A stretch of DNA of 64,000 nucleotides from Deltaproteobacteria bacterium (GTDB lineage: Bacteria > Myxococcota_A > Polyangia > DRWM01 > JAAZOP01). The stretch is from positions 36,233 through 100,232 of the forward strand of contig JACRCX010000106.1 in NCBI GenBank assembly GCA_016218815.1. The letters are read 5' to 3'. Shown here one piece after another: positions 8,532-16,731 of the stretch; positions within the stretch are counted from its first letter, which is position 1; each line of letters starts with the position of its first letter. The notes under the pieces were generated by a model. The model searched no databases, was not told the origin of the DNA, and saw only the letters and a program-made list of their open reading frames with translations. Made by a program: the position numbers and the translations under genes.

Positions 8532-9683
8532 TCAGAACCTCCCCACCACGCCGAGGGTGAGCCCATCGGGCGTCGGGCCGAACATCGCCCCCACCTCCGC
8601 ACCCCCGCCCTCCTCGTCCGGAGCGGATTCCTCGTCGCCGCCCCAGTTCGTCGTGAACCCCAAGACCCCCGCCGTGACCGCCGCCGCGATCGTCACCGCC
8701 AGACAGACATCGGTCGCAAGCTGCAGGTTCTTCCCTTCGTCGTAGAGCGCATCGCCGGGATAGGAGGTGCTGCGGTACTCGTCGTCCTTGATGATGACCA
8801 TGGTGCCCAGCGCGATCGTCGCCACCCCCGCCGCACCCGTCAGGCCGACCATGCTCCAGAACCACGCCGGGTCCGTGCCCGACGGCTCGGTGAGCGTCAC
8901 CGTCACGATCCGGCTTTCCCCCGTCGCGAGCGACACCGCCTGCGTCTGCTGCACGTACCCCTCGGCCGACACGCGGACCTCGTGGCTCCCCTCCGCCACC
9001 GACGCCTCGTACGGCACCCGGCCGGCCAGCGCGCCGTCCACCCAGACCTCGGCGTCCGCGACGTTGGCCTCGACCCGCAACGTCCCCACGTGCGGGATCT
9101 CGGCCAGCTCGAAGGCCACCGTGACGCGATCGCCCGCCGTGACCTCGGTCTGCCGTGTTTCTTCGATGTATCCGTCGAGCCGCACGACCACCGTGTGCCG
9201 GCCGGAGACCACCTGCACCGGCTCGTCGAGCGGTGCCGTGCCGACCTCGACGTCGTCGACGATGACCGTCGCGCCCGCCGGAGTGACGCCGATCAGGAGT
9301 TCGCCCAGGAGGGCGCGAAGCTGCTCCATGTTCTCGTCGAGCAGGCCCAATTCATCCCTACTCGCAACGTCGCGGTACTGCGTCTGGAACTGCTCGAAGG
9401 CGTGCATCGCCTCGACGTAACGGTAGAGGCCCTTGAGGCACATTCCGTAGTTGAGCAGCGCGGAGCGCGTGGGGTAGATCTCCAGCGAGCGCTGGAACTC
9501 GAGCATCGCCGCTTCCCAGTTCTCCACGTTCATCAGCGCGACGCCGGCCTCGAAGTGCCGTTGCGCTTCCTCGCGGGCGGGATCCACCGGCTCCTCGTGG
9601 CCCCTGTGGTGCTGCGCCCGCGCCTCACCCGGTACCAGCGCCGCGACGAGCAGCGCGGCGACCCACCAACTCCGGTTGCGCAT
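8532..9683 (-). CDS. TPR protein with tandem PEGA domains (TPR-PEGA 1)
   Basis: A 383-residue exported protein with a signal peptide ending near AEARAQ. A TPR-like helical region (about residues 35-130, with the motif HFEAG...NWEAAMLEFQRSLE) is followed by two PEGA-type beta domains (about 135-200 and 205-270), then two hydrophobic stretches (about 285-305 and 330-350) that may be membrane helices. PEGA domains are extracytoplasmic and often sit next to surface proteins. The paralogue at 9834-10964 has the same layout, including DPAWFWSMVG before the first helix. The ATG at 9683 has GGGGAGG upstream. It is the first gene of the operon that runs to 3944. The substrate or partner is unknown; tethering of the Cys-rich lipoproteins made by the operon is a guess. 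Confidence 0.85.
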   Translation of the reverse strand: MRNRSWWVAALLVAALVPGEARAQHHRGHEEPVDPAREEAQRHFEAGVALMNVENWEAAMLEFQRSLEIYPTRSALLNYGMCLKGLYRYVEAMHAFEQFQTQYRDVASRDELGLLDENMEQLRALLGELLIGVTPAGATVIVDDVEVGTAPLDEPVQVVSGRHTVVVRLDGYIEETRQTEVTAGDRVTVAFELAEIPHVGTLRVEANVADAEVWVDGALAGRVPYEASVAEGSHEVRVSAEGYVQQTQAVSLATGESRIVTVTLTEPSGTDPAWFWSMVGLTGAAGVATIALGTMVIIKDDEYRSTSYPGDALYDEGKNLQLATDVCLAVTIAAAVTAGVLGFTTNWGGDEESAPDEEGGGAEVGAMFGPTPDGLTLGVVGRF

Positions 9684-9737
9684 GCATGCCTCCCCTGCCG
9701 GCGGGTGCCGGCGAATCCCCACGAAGAGCGTGGGAGC

Positions 9738-9766
9738 AAGCTAGCCGCACGCCCGGCCCGAGACAA
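9738..9766 (-). promoter_or_regulatory. Promoter for TPR-PEGA/MopE-like operon
   Basis: TTGTCT (9761-9766), a 17-base spacer and TAGCTT (9738-9743) on the minus strand, about 55 bases upstream of the ATG at 9683. Confidence 0.45.
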
Positions 9767-9833
9767 TCACTCATTCGGGGTATTCGGCGATTCGGACTCA
9801 AAGTCCGCCGGTCATTGCACGGCGAGTGAGATC

Positions 9834-10964
9834 CTAGAAACGCCCCAGAAGGAAGAGGCCCGCGCCGTCGCCGGAGGCGCCCACCGTCGGAGTGACCTCG
9901 ACTCCGGGCTCTTCGTCGGGAGTCTCCTCGTCGCTCCAGTTGGTGGTGAAGGCGAGGACGACGCCGGCGACGGCGGCGGCGACGGCGACGCCGAGGCAGA
10001 TGTCGGTCGCCAGCATGAGGCGGTCGCCTTCGTCCAATGCGTCCTGGGTGGGGTTTTGGGAGTAGTCCTGGTCCTTGACGATGACGACGGCGCCGAGGGC
10101 GGCGGTGGCGACGGTGGCGGCGCTGGTGACGCCGACCATCGACCAGAACCAGGCGGGGTCGGCGCCGCCGGGCCGGGCGAGGGACACGGTGACGATGCGC
10201 TCGTCGCCCGTGGCGACGGCGACGGTCTGGGTCTGGGTCTCGTACCCGGGTGCCCGGACCTCGATCGTGTGCTCGCCCTCGGCCAGGTCGCCGCGGTAGG
10301 GCACGGCGCCCAGGAGGGCGTCATCCACCCAGACCTCGGCGCCCGGCACGTTGGCCTCGACGCGCACGCGGCCGATGCGCGCGATCTCGGTCAGCACGAC
10401 GTGGACGGCGACGGTCTCTCCGGAGGTGACGGTGACGATCTGCGGTGCGCCGCCGTAGCCGTCCAGACGGGCCTCGACGGTGCGGCGTCCGGGGTCGACG
10501 GCGATCGGATCGATGAGCGGGGCGGAGCCGACGGGCTGGTCGTCGATGCGGATCTCTGCGCCGGCGACGTTGACGTCGACGGAGATCGACGCGCGCAGGC
10601 CGCGCAGCTCCTGCATCGCGTCGTTGACGGCCTGGATCTGCGGTGCGGCCTCGGGGACCTCGCGGTACAGCTCCAGGAAGCGCTCGAAGGTCCTGGTCGC
10701 GACGACATAGCGGAAGAGGGCCTTCTGGCACATGCCGAGGTTGAACAGGGCGTTGCGCGTGGGGAACAGCTCGAGCGAGCGTTCGAACTCGAGCAGTGCG
10801 GCCTCCCAGTTGTCGTTCTGCATGAGCGACACGCCGGACTGGAAGTGCTGCGCGGCCTGTTCGCGCGCGGCGTCGGTCTCGGCTTCCGGTTCCGCCGCGG
10901 GCTGGGCGGCGGCGAGGGCCGGGAGGAGCGAGGCGAGTGCGAGGCAACCCGGGATTCGGCTCAT
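9834..10964 (-). CDS. TPR protein with tandem PEGA domains (TPR-PEGA 2)
   Basis: A 376-residue exported protein (signal ending ALAAAQP), paralogous along its length to TPR-PEGA 1: a TPR-like segment (HFQSGVSLMQNDNWEAALLEF), two PEGA-type domains (each ending in a LDGYGG or APGYE type turn) and two C-terminal hydrophobic stretches around DPAWFWSMVG and LATDICLGV. The start at 10964 has GAGGGG upstream; an in-frame ATG ten codons earlier lies too close to the previous stop. It follows the kinase 2 gene by 26 bases, so kinase and TPR-PEGA protein are probably made from one message. The role is likely envelope-associated; the exact function is unknown. Confidence 0.85.
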   Translation of the reverse strand: MSRIPGCLALASLLPALAAAQPAAEPEAETDAAREQAAQHFQSGVSLMQNDNWEAALLEFERSLELFPTRNALFNLGMCQKALFRYVVATRTFERFLELYREVPEAAPQIQAVNDAMQELRGLRASISVDVNVAGAEIRIDDQPVGSAPLIDPIAVDPGRRTVEARLDGYGGAPQIVTVTSGETVAVHVVLTEIARIGRVRVEANVPGAEVWVDDALLGAVPYRGDLAEGEHTIEVRAPGYETQTQTVAVATGDERIVTVSLARPGGADPAWFWSMVGVTSAATVATAALGAVVIVKDQDYSQNPTQDALDEGDRLMLATDICLGVAVAAAVAGVVLAFTTNWSDEETPDEEPGVEVTPTVGASGDGAGLFLLGRF

Positions 10965-10990
10965 CGGAATTCCCCTCTTCCCGCGGGCGA

Positions 10991-12637
10991 TCATTCGAAG
11001 CCCGTCGAGATGCTGGTGCCGCGTCCCCCCTGCTGCAGGCCGGCGTCGCGCGAGCGCGGCGTTGTCGGGTCGGTCGGCGTCGTCCCGGCGGTCGTGCCGC
11101 CGTCCCGCGCGGGGCGGGGTCCGACGGTGTGGCCGGTGTGGCGCAGGTCGGGGACGAGGGAGACGTCCTGGTCGGGAGTGACCATCTTGGAGTACGGCTC
11201 GAAGCCGTCGGCGCGGATCTCGAGCCGATGCGCCACGTCGCCCCTGGCGACGCGGAACGGGACGGCATCGACCTTCGCGCCGTCCCAGAAGACCTCGGCG
11301 TTCTCCGGCAAGCCCTGGAGCGAGATGCCGACCGAGAGCGCGTCGGGCGGCGGAATCGCGGGCGCGGCGTCGGCGGGTGCGGCGGCCGCTTCCGGCGCCG
11401 CGGCGAGCACGGCCGAGGCGTCGGCGGCGGACGGGGCGGGCGTGCCGGCGTCCAGCGATGCGACGACGGCCGCAGCCTGGACGGGCGGCGTCTGGGCGGG
11501 ACCCGCAGCGTCGGCTGTTGCGGCGGCGGGCTCGGCAACGCCGGCCGCCGGAGCGGCCGACGTGTCGGGCGACGAGTTCCAGGGCGCCCAGAGCACGAGG
11601 CCGACGGCGAGGGCGGCGAGGGCGCCGGCGACGGCGGCCGGCAGGGCCCAGCGGCGCTTCCGGGCGGCGCCGGTGACCCGAAGCGTGCGGCCCGCGGTCG
11701 TGACGGTCTCGGGGGAGCGGCTGGGCCGTGCGGTCAACGGCGGCAGCGACTGTTCGCCGGTGACGCCGAGCCGGGCGCGCGCGACCTCGTCGAGCAGATT
11801 GAGCAGGTCGTCGTGCATTTCCCGGGCGGAGCGGTAGCGGTTGTCGCGTTCGCGCTCGATCGCCTTGAGGATGACGGCCTCGAATGCCTCGGAGAGGGAG
11901 GGTTCGAGCTGGCGCGGGGCGGGGAACTTCTCGGTGAGGATCTTGAGCAGGAGCTGGTTGTAGTTATCGCCGGTGAACGGCACGCGGCCGGTGGTGGATT
12001 CGTAGAGGACGATCCCCATGGCGTAGAGGTCGATGCGGTGGTCGATGTCGCGATCGCCGCGGGCCTGTTCGGGGGCCATGTAGTAGGGAGTGCCCAGGAC
12101 CATGCCGGTGGAGGTCATGCGGTCCTCGGGCTTGCCGGGATCGGCGATCTTGGAGATGCCGAAGTCGAGGATCTTGACGCGCGGCGGCGCGTTGGGGCTG
12201 CGGACGAGGTAGAGGTTGTCGGGCTTGAGATCGCGATGGACGACGCCGTGGCTGTGGGCGACCTCGAGGGCGGAGAGGGCCTGGGCGACGATCTCGGCCG
12301 CTTCCGCCGGGGGGAGCTTGGTCCGGTGCTCCAACTCGTCGGCGAGGGAGGAGCCGAGGAGGTACTCCATGACGAGGTACGGAGCGCCGTCGGCGGTGAC
12401 GCCGACGTCGTAGATGTCGATGATGTTGGGGTGTCCGATCGCGGCCGCGGCCTGCGCCTCGCGGATGAAGCGCTTGACGACCTCGGCGTTGTGCGCGATC
12501 TCCGCGTGGAGGAATTTCACCGCGCAGCGGCGGCCGATGACGGTGTGCTGGGCCTCGTAGACGGCGCCCATGCCGCCTTCGCCCAGGAGCCGCAGCAGCT
12601 TGTACTTGTTGTCGAGAACCTCGCCGGTCCGATCCAT
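10991..12637 (-). CDS. Ser/Thr protein kinase with PEGA domain (kinase 2)
   Basis: A 548-residue Hanks-type kinase, paralogous to kinase 1. It has GEGGMGAVYEA at 19-29, Lys 41, Glu 60, HRDLKPDN at 134-141, DFGISK and the APEQA segment. After the catalytic domain come a basic patch and one membrane helix (about 330-350), an Ala/Pro-rich periplasmic linker, a PEGA-like domain (LSVGISLQGLPENAEVFWDG) and a Ser/Thr/Pro-rich tail. The ATG at 12637 gives the same MDRTG start as kinase 1 and has GGGGA upstream. It is transcribed away from the sigma-factor gene and is followed by TPR-PEGA 2. The pairing kinase plus TPR-PEGA occurs twice in 11 kb, which suggests a duplicated signalling unit. Confidence 0.92.
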   Translation of the reverse strand: MDRTGEVLDNKYKLLRLLGEGGMGAVYEAQHTVIGRRCAVKFLHAEIAHNAEVVKRFIREAQAAAAIGHPNIIDIYDVGVTADGAPYLVMEYLLGSSLADELEHRTKLPPAEAAEIVAQALSALEVAHSHGVVHRDLKPDNLYLVRSPNAPPRVKILDFGISKIADPGKPEDRMTSTGMVLGTPYYMAPEQARGDRDIDHRIDLYAMGIVLYESTTGRVPFTGDNYNQLLLKILTEKFPAPRQLEPSLSEAFEAVILKAIERERDNRYRSAREMHDDLLNLLDEVARARLGVTGEQSLPPLTARPSRSPETVTTAGRTLRVTGAARKRRWALPAAVAGALAALAVGLVLWAPWNSSPDTSAAPAAGVAEPAAATADAAGPAQTPPVQAAAVVASLDAGTPAPSAADASAVLAAAPEAAAAPADAAPAIPPPDALSVGISLQGLPENAEVFWDGAKVDAVPFRVARGDVAHRLEIRADGFEPYSKMVTPDQDVSLVPDLRHTGHTVGPRPARDGGTTAGTTPTDPTTPRSRDAGLQQGGRGTSISTGFE

Positions 12638-12783
12638 CTCGTTCCCCGTCGTCCTTGGGCGCAAGCCGTGCCCGTGCCCCGGAACCGCGGCCGACCCCGA
12701 ACGCAGGCGATCCTACGCGAGCGGTCCGGCGGCGTGCAAGTACCGGAGGGAGCGTGGCGAAAACGGTCCGCGCGCCAAGGGAG

Positions 12784-12813
12784 TTGCCGCAGCTCCCCTC
12801 TCCTGCCTAGAAT
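12784..12813 (+). promoter_or_regulatory. Promoter for sigma/anti-sigma operon
   Basis: TTGCCG (12784-12789), 18-base spacer, TAGAAT (12808-12813), about 41 bases before the ATG at 12854. It looks like a housekeeping-type promoter, not a typical ECF one. Confidence 0.4.
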
Positions 12814-12853
12814 GCCGCCGTTCGAGGGCTGGTGGGTGGGCGGAATTCGTGGC

Positions 12854-13633
12854 ATGGCGGAGCGGGACGACGACGCGGGACGGACCGAGGACGACTCCGC
12901 GGAGGACGGGGGCGGGGGGGACGAGCTGCGCGACGAGGATTCCGGGGTCCCGTCGCGTCCTGCCGCGGGCAAATCCGTGAATACGGGTGTTCAGGCGTCG
13001 TCGAAACCAGCGTCGCCGCGCTCCGGGGACGACGCCCGGGAGACGGACCTGGAGCTGGTACGAAGGTGCCAGAAGGGCGACTCGAAGGCGTTTGAGGATC
13101 TCCTGGGACGGTACAGGCGCAAGGTGTACGGGCTGGCGATGGGCATGGTGGCGAACCGGGACGACGCGATGGACGTCATGCAGGATGCCTTCGTGCGCGT
13201 GTTCCGCCACATCCACAGCTTCCAGGGGGACTCGAGCTTCTACACCTGGCTGTACCGCATCACGATGAACCTGTGCATCGACCACGTGCGCAAGTCGGCG
13301 CGGACGCGGGCGGCGCCGTTCGAGGACCGTCTGGCGCACGAGAACGTGGACCAGGGCGACTTCCCAATCCTCCCCGTGCGCCACGACGTGAACCCCGGCA
13401 AGGCGGCGCGGCGGCACGAGCTGATGCGGAAGCTCTCGGCGGCGATGGAAGCGCTGCCGGAGCACCACCGCGCGGTGATCGTGATGCGGGAGTTCGAGGG
13501 TTTGTCGTACGAGGAGATGGCGCAGGTGATGCAGGTGCCGAAGGGCACGATCATGTCGCGCCTGTTCCACGCGCGGCACAAGCTCCAGAAGGCGTTGGCC
13601 GAGTATTTGGACGGCGAGATCTCGGTGGCATGA
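12854..13633 (+). CDS. ECF-type RNA polymerase sigma factor (RpoE family)
   Basis: A 259-residue sigma-70 family protein. The first 65 residues are acidic and low in complexity. Region 2 follows (LVRRCQKGDSKAFEDLL, then DVMQDAFVRVFRHIHSF and FYTWLYRITMNLCID), then a linker and region 4 (ALPEHHRAVIVMREFEGLSYEEMAQVMQV, then KGTIMSRLFHARHKL). It should direct RNA polymerase to envelope-stress or similar promoters. The ATG at 12854 was chosen over one at 12812 that has no ribosome binding site; the acidic N-terminus makes the exact start uncertain. The stop codon overlaps the ATG of the anti-sigma gene (ATGA), the standard layout for such pairs. Confidence 0.93.
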   Translation: MAERDDDAGRTEDDSAEDGGGGDELRDEDSGVPSRPAAGKSVNTGVQASSKPASPRSGDDARETDLELVRRCQKGDSKAFEDLLGRYRRKVYGLAMGMVANRDDAMDVMQDAFVRVFRHIHSFQGDSSFYTWLYRITMNLCIDHVRKSARTRAAPFEDRLAHENVDQGDFPILPVRHDVNPGKAARRHELMRKLSAAMEALPEHHRAVIVMREFEGLSYEEMAQVMQVPKGTIMSRLFHARHKLQKALAEYLDGEISVA

Positions 13634-14307
13634 TGGACGAACGACGCACCGGCGAAGAGACGAACCACCTGGACGTGGAGTCGATCGGCCTGGCGGCCGA
13701 CGAGCCCGGGGAGCTGGCCGAAGGGGCGCGCCGGCACCTGGAGCTGTGCGCGGTGTGTCGGGCGGAGGTCGAGCGGCAGCGGTCGGTGGCGCGGATGGTG
13801 GCGGAGCTGGGCGAGGCGTATCGCGCAGAGGCGCCGCCGGGTTGGCCGGCGGCCGCGGCGGTCGAGGCGCGGGCGCGGGAGACGGAGCCCGGCTCCGGAT
13901 GGCTCGAGCGGCTCGGCCTCCGGCTGGGGATCCGCGCGCGCAGCCTGGCGACAGCGGTGGCGGTCTTCGTCGGCGTGATGCTCGCGGCGGCGGCGGCGGT
14001 GTGGATGTTGTCGCGTCCGCCCGAGCCGCGGGGCGGTGGCCCGGCGCCTGTGGCGCAGGGACCGGGCGAGCGGCAGCCGGGTGCGGTCGTGCCGCCGCCG
14101 GCACCCGACGCGGGCGCCGTGGCGGAGTTGCAGCAGCCCGAGGCGGGCGTTCCCGTTCCGGCGGTTCCCGCGCATCCGCCGGTCAGCTCGAGCATCGTGG
14201 CGATGACGGCGGGTCGTGATGTAAGCTACGTGATGATGAACGTTCCGTACGAGGGCGGCACGGCGGCGGTCATCTGGCTGTCCGCGCTGCCGGCGAGCGG
14301 CGGGTGA
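13630..14307 (+). CDS. Anti-sigma factor, zinc-finger type, membrane-bound
   Basis: A 225-residue protein. Its N-terminal cytoplasmic part has an H-x3-C-x2-C zinc motif (RRHLELCAVC, near residues 35-44) typical of the ZAS anti-sigma domain. One membrane helix at about 110-132 (SLATAVAVFVGVMLAAAAAV) and a Pro-rich periplasmic region follow. It should hold the upstream sigma factor inactive until a periplasmic signal releases it. The start ATG overlaps the sigma stop by four bases; a second ATG follows directly. The periplasmic C-terminus ends with a short hydrophobic strand (TAAVIWLSALP). Confidence 0.88.
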   Translation: MMDERRTGEETNHLDVESIGLAADEPGELAEGARRHLELCAVCRAEVERQRSVARMVAELGEAYRAEAPPGWPAAAAVEARARETEPGSGWLERLGLRLGIRARSLATAVAVFVGVMLAAAAAVWMLSRPPEPRGGGPAPVAQGPGERQPGAVVPPPAPDAGAVAELQQPEAGVPVPAVPAHPPVSSSIVAMTAGRDVSYVMMNVPYEGGTAAVIWLSALPASGG

Positions 14308-14355
14308 GGCGGCGGTCCCGGCGGCGGTCGCCGGTGCAGGGAATGGGGTGAGGCC

Positions 14356-14856
14356 ATGACGGTGCTGCGACGGGGAGCCTGGTGGGCGGCGATGGGGTTG
14401 GCGGCGCTCGTGGTTCCGGCGAGTGCGGCGGCGGATCGCACCGCGAGCTGCACGTTGACCGTGGTGGAGGCGCACGACGGCGAGGCGGAGGCCTCGATGG
14501 ACCCGAAGCTGGCGCCGCTCGAGGCGCTGTTGTCGGTGCCGCCGTTCACGATCTTCAAGGTCTTCAAGCAGCTCTTCACGACCAGCCTGACGTTCGACTC
14601 GATCCCGCAGGAGCGGACGGTGGCCTTCCCCGCGGCCTCCCTGGCCGGGCTGTCCGCTCGCATCACCTACTCGGGCTACGGCGAGCAGTCGGGCGACCTG
14701 GTGTTCGAGGTCAAGCTCTCGAAGGACGCGCAGACGCTGCTGGAGCCGACGATCCGGCTGTCGGGCGCGCCGCTGCCGCTGGTCGTTCCCTGGCCCGATC
14801 CGATGAACGTCCTCATCCTGATCTTCCAGTGCACTCCCGGTCCCGCCGGCGAGTAG
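14356..14856 (+). CDS. Secreted protein of unknown function
   Basis: A 166-residue protein with a clear signal peptide (about 1-27, cleaved after ASAAA). The mature part has one Cys pair (Cys 32, near the start, and one near the end), a predicted beta-rich middle and no domain I recognise. The motif VEAHDGEAEASMDPKL and the FTIFKVFKQL segment recall small conserved deltaproteobacterial secreted proteins. It follows the anti-sigma gene by 48 bases on the same strand and may be part of that operon, so it could be a target or sensor for the sigma factor (inference). Confidence 0.7.
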   Translation: MTVLRRGAWWAAMGLAALVVPASAAADRTASCTLTVVEAHDGEAEASMDPKLAPLEALLSVPPFTIFKVFKQLFTTSLTFDSIPQERTVAFPAASLAGLSARITYSGYGEQSGDLVFEVKLSKDAQTLLEPTIRLSGAPLPLVVPWPDPMNVLILIFQCTPGPAGE

Positions 14857-14866
14857 CGCGTTCGAA

Positions 14867-14901
14867 GTTCTCCGTTTTCAGTTCTCGGTTTTCAGTTCAG
14901 G
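14867..14901. repeat. GTY heptamer array 1
   Basis: Five seven-base units in a row: GTTCTCC, GTTTTCA, GTTCTCG, GTTTTCA, GTTCAGG. It lies between the secreted-protein gene and gcvH and ends just before the probable gcvH -35 box. Confidence 0.8.
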
Positions 14902-14905
14902 GTAC

Positions 14906-14934
14906 TTGACGTATGCTCGCGGCCGCCGTAAGGC
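14906..14934 (+). promoter_or_regulatory. Possible gcvH promoter
   Basis: TTGACG (14906-14911), 17-base spacer, TAAGGC (14929-14934). The -35 is good and the -10 weak; it lies about 36 bases before the gcvH start. Confidence 0.35.
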
Positions 14935-14970
14935 AGGCTGCGTTCCCGCCGGGGGATGGAGGAGGACCTC

Positions 14971-15357
14971 ATGACGTTTCCGAGGGAGCTTCGGTACACG
15001 AAGGACCACGAGTGGGCGCGGGTGGAGGGCGACGTCGCGACGGTAGGGATTACGAAGTTCGCGGTGGAGCAGCTCGGGGACATCACCCTGGTCGAGGCGC
15101 CGAAGGTCGGGGCGGCGGTGAAGATGGGCGCGGCGATGGGCACGATCGAGTCGGTGAAGACCGTCTCGGACCTGAACGCCCCGTGTTCGGGCACGGTGAC
15201 CGCAGCGAACGACGCCCTGGTCGACGCGCCGCAGAAGGTCAACGACGACCCGTACGGCGAGGGTTGGATCGTCCGTATCAAGATGAGCGACGCGAAGGAG
15301 ACGGCGTCGCTGATGGACGCGGACGCGTACGAGAAGCACACCGCGACGGAGCACTGA
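14971..15357 (+). CDS. gcvH: Glycine cleavage system H protein
   Basis: A 128-residue lipoyl carrier protein. It has the family start (LRYTKDHEW), the central VGITKFAVEQLGDI segment and the lipoylation site ESVK with Lys 63. It carries the aminomethyl group from P protein to T protein in glycine cleavage. The ATG at 14971 follows GGAGGAGG by five bases, so the in-frame ATG at 14956 is not the start. gcvPA follows after two bases. The acceptor lysine and length are normal. No gcvT, gcvPB or lipoate ligase gene lies in the window. Confidence 0.97.
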   Translation: MTFPRELRYTKDHEWARVEGDVATVGITKFAVEQLGDITLVEAPKVGAAVKMGAAMGTIESVKTVSDLNAPCSGTVTAANDALVDAPQKVNDDPYGEGWIVRIKMSDAKETASLMDADAYEKHTATEH

Positions 15358-15359
15358 AC

Positions 15360-16712
15360 GTGCCGTACATCCCGCACACTCCCGACGACGTCGCCCGCAT
15401 GCTGCGCGCGATCGGCGTGGCCGACGTGGAAGCCCTCCTGGGAGGGGTGCCGCCGGCCTTGCGCCGCCGCGGGCCGCTCGAGCTGCCCGAGGGGCTGGAC
15501 GAGGTGGCGTTGGCGGGGCGGATGGAGGCGCTGTCGGCGGGCTCCCGCGGCGCCGCGCTGTCGTTCCTCGGCGCGGGCGCCTACGACCACGTCGTGCACC
15601 CCGTGGTGGACCAGCTCCTGGCGCGCTCGGAGTTCCTCACGCCGTACACGCCCTACCAGCCGGAGGCGAGCCAGGGCACGCTGCAGGCGATCTTCGAGTT
15701 CCAGACGATGATCGCCGAGCTGTTCGGCCTGGACGTCGCCAACGCCTCGCTCTACGACGGCGCGTCGGCGGCGGCCGAGGCGGCGCTGATGGCCCGGCGG
15801 CTGGCGAAGCGCGAGCGCATCCTGCTCTCGGCCGCGCTGCCCCCGCAGGTGCGGCGGACGGTCGGGACCTACACGCGGGGCGCGGCGCCGGAGCTGGTCG
15901 AGGAGATCCCGTACGACCCGAAGACGGGTGCCGTGGACCTGGCGAAGCTGGCGGCGAGGCTCGGGCCCGACGTGGGCGCGGTGGTGCTGGGCTACCCGAA
16001 CTACTTCGGCGTGCCCGAGGATCTCGACGCCGCGGCGCACCTGTGCTGCGACGCCGGGGCGTACCTCGTGAGCCACACGCCCGATCCCATCGCGCTGGGC
16101 ATCCTGCGCTCGCCCGGCGCGGCGAACGTCGCGGTAGCGGTGGGCGAGGGCCAGCCGCTGGGGCTGCCGCTGTCGTTCGGCGGGCCCGGGGTCGGGCTGA
16201 TGGCGGCGCGCACGGAGTTCGTGCGGCAGATGCCCGGACGACTGGTGGGCGAGACCGTCGACACGCGCGGGCAGCGCGCCTTCGTGCTGACGCTGTCGAC
16301 GCGCGAGCAGCACATCCGGCGCGAGAAGGCAACGAGCAACGTCTGCACGAACCAGGGACTCTGCGCGCTGGGCGTGACGATCCACCTCTCGCTGCTCGGG
16401 CCCGAGGGCTTCCGCCGCACGGCGGAGACGTGCCACGCGCGCGCGCGGCGGCTCGCGGCCGGGCTGGCCGGGATCCCCGGCGTGCGGCTCGCGTTCGACG
16501 CCCCATACGGGCACGAATTCGCGATCCGGCACGAACGCGGGCGGCTGGCCGGCGCGGCGGCGGCTCTGGAGCGCGACGGCATCCTGCTCGGGGTCCCTCT
16601 CGTCCCCGACTTCCCGGAGCTGGGCGACGCCCGGCTGCTCGCGGTGACCGAGCGCATCCGGCCGGAGGACATCGATCGCGCGGTCGAGGCCTTGCGGCGC
16701 GTCCTGGCGTGA
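15360..16712 (+). CDS. gcvPA: Glycine dehydrogenase (decarboxylating) subunit 1
   Basis: A 450-residue protein, the N-terminal half of split P protein (EC 1.4.4.2). It begins with the typical M-PYIPHTPDDVARMLRAIGV segment and has the LGAGAYDHVVHPVVD and TPYTPYQPEASQGTLQ blocks near residues 60-105. It forms a heterotetramer with subunit 2 (GcvPB), which holds the PLP-binding Lys; subunit 1 lacks it, as expected. The GTG at 15360 starts two bases after the gcvH stop. The next gene is an unrelated lipoprotein, so gcvPB must be elsewhere. Confidence 0.95.
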   Translation: MPYIPHTPDDVARMLRAIGVADVEALLGGVPPALRRRGPLELPEGLDEVALAGRMEALSAGSRGAALSFLGAGAYDHVVHPVVDQLLARSEFLTPYTPYQPEASQGTLQAIFEFQTMIAELFGLDVANASLYDGASAAAEAALMARRLAKRERILLSAALPPQVRRTVGTYTRGAAPELVEEIPYDPKTGAVDLAKLAARLGPDVGAVVLGYPNYFGVPEDLDAAAHLCCDAGAYLVSHTPDPIALGILRSPGAANVAVAVGEGQPLGLPLSFGGPGVGLMAARTEFVRQMPGRLVGETVDTRGQRAFVLTLSTREQHIRREKATSNVCTNQGLCALGVTIHLSLLGPEGFRRTAETCHARARRLAAGLAGIPGVRLAFDAPYGHEFAIRHERGRLAGAAAALERDGILLGVPLVPDFPELGDARLLAVTERIRPEDIDRAVEALRRVLA

Positions 16713-16731
16713 GCCGGGGAGGAGGAACGCG

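Noticed and set aside
10937..12853. Upstream part of an 898-codon open frame on the plus strand
   Set aside because: It is antisense to the kinase 2 gene; only the last 259 codons (sigma factor) have real family motifs. High GC keeps antisense frames open.
14857..14970. Glycine riboswitch upstream of gcvH
   Set aside because: The gap is only 114 bases, partly heptamer array, and shows no tandem aptamer pattern.
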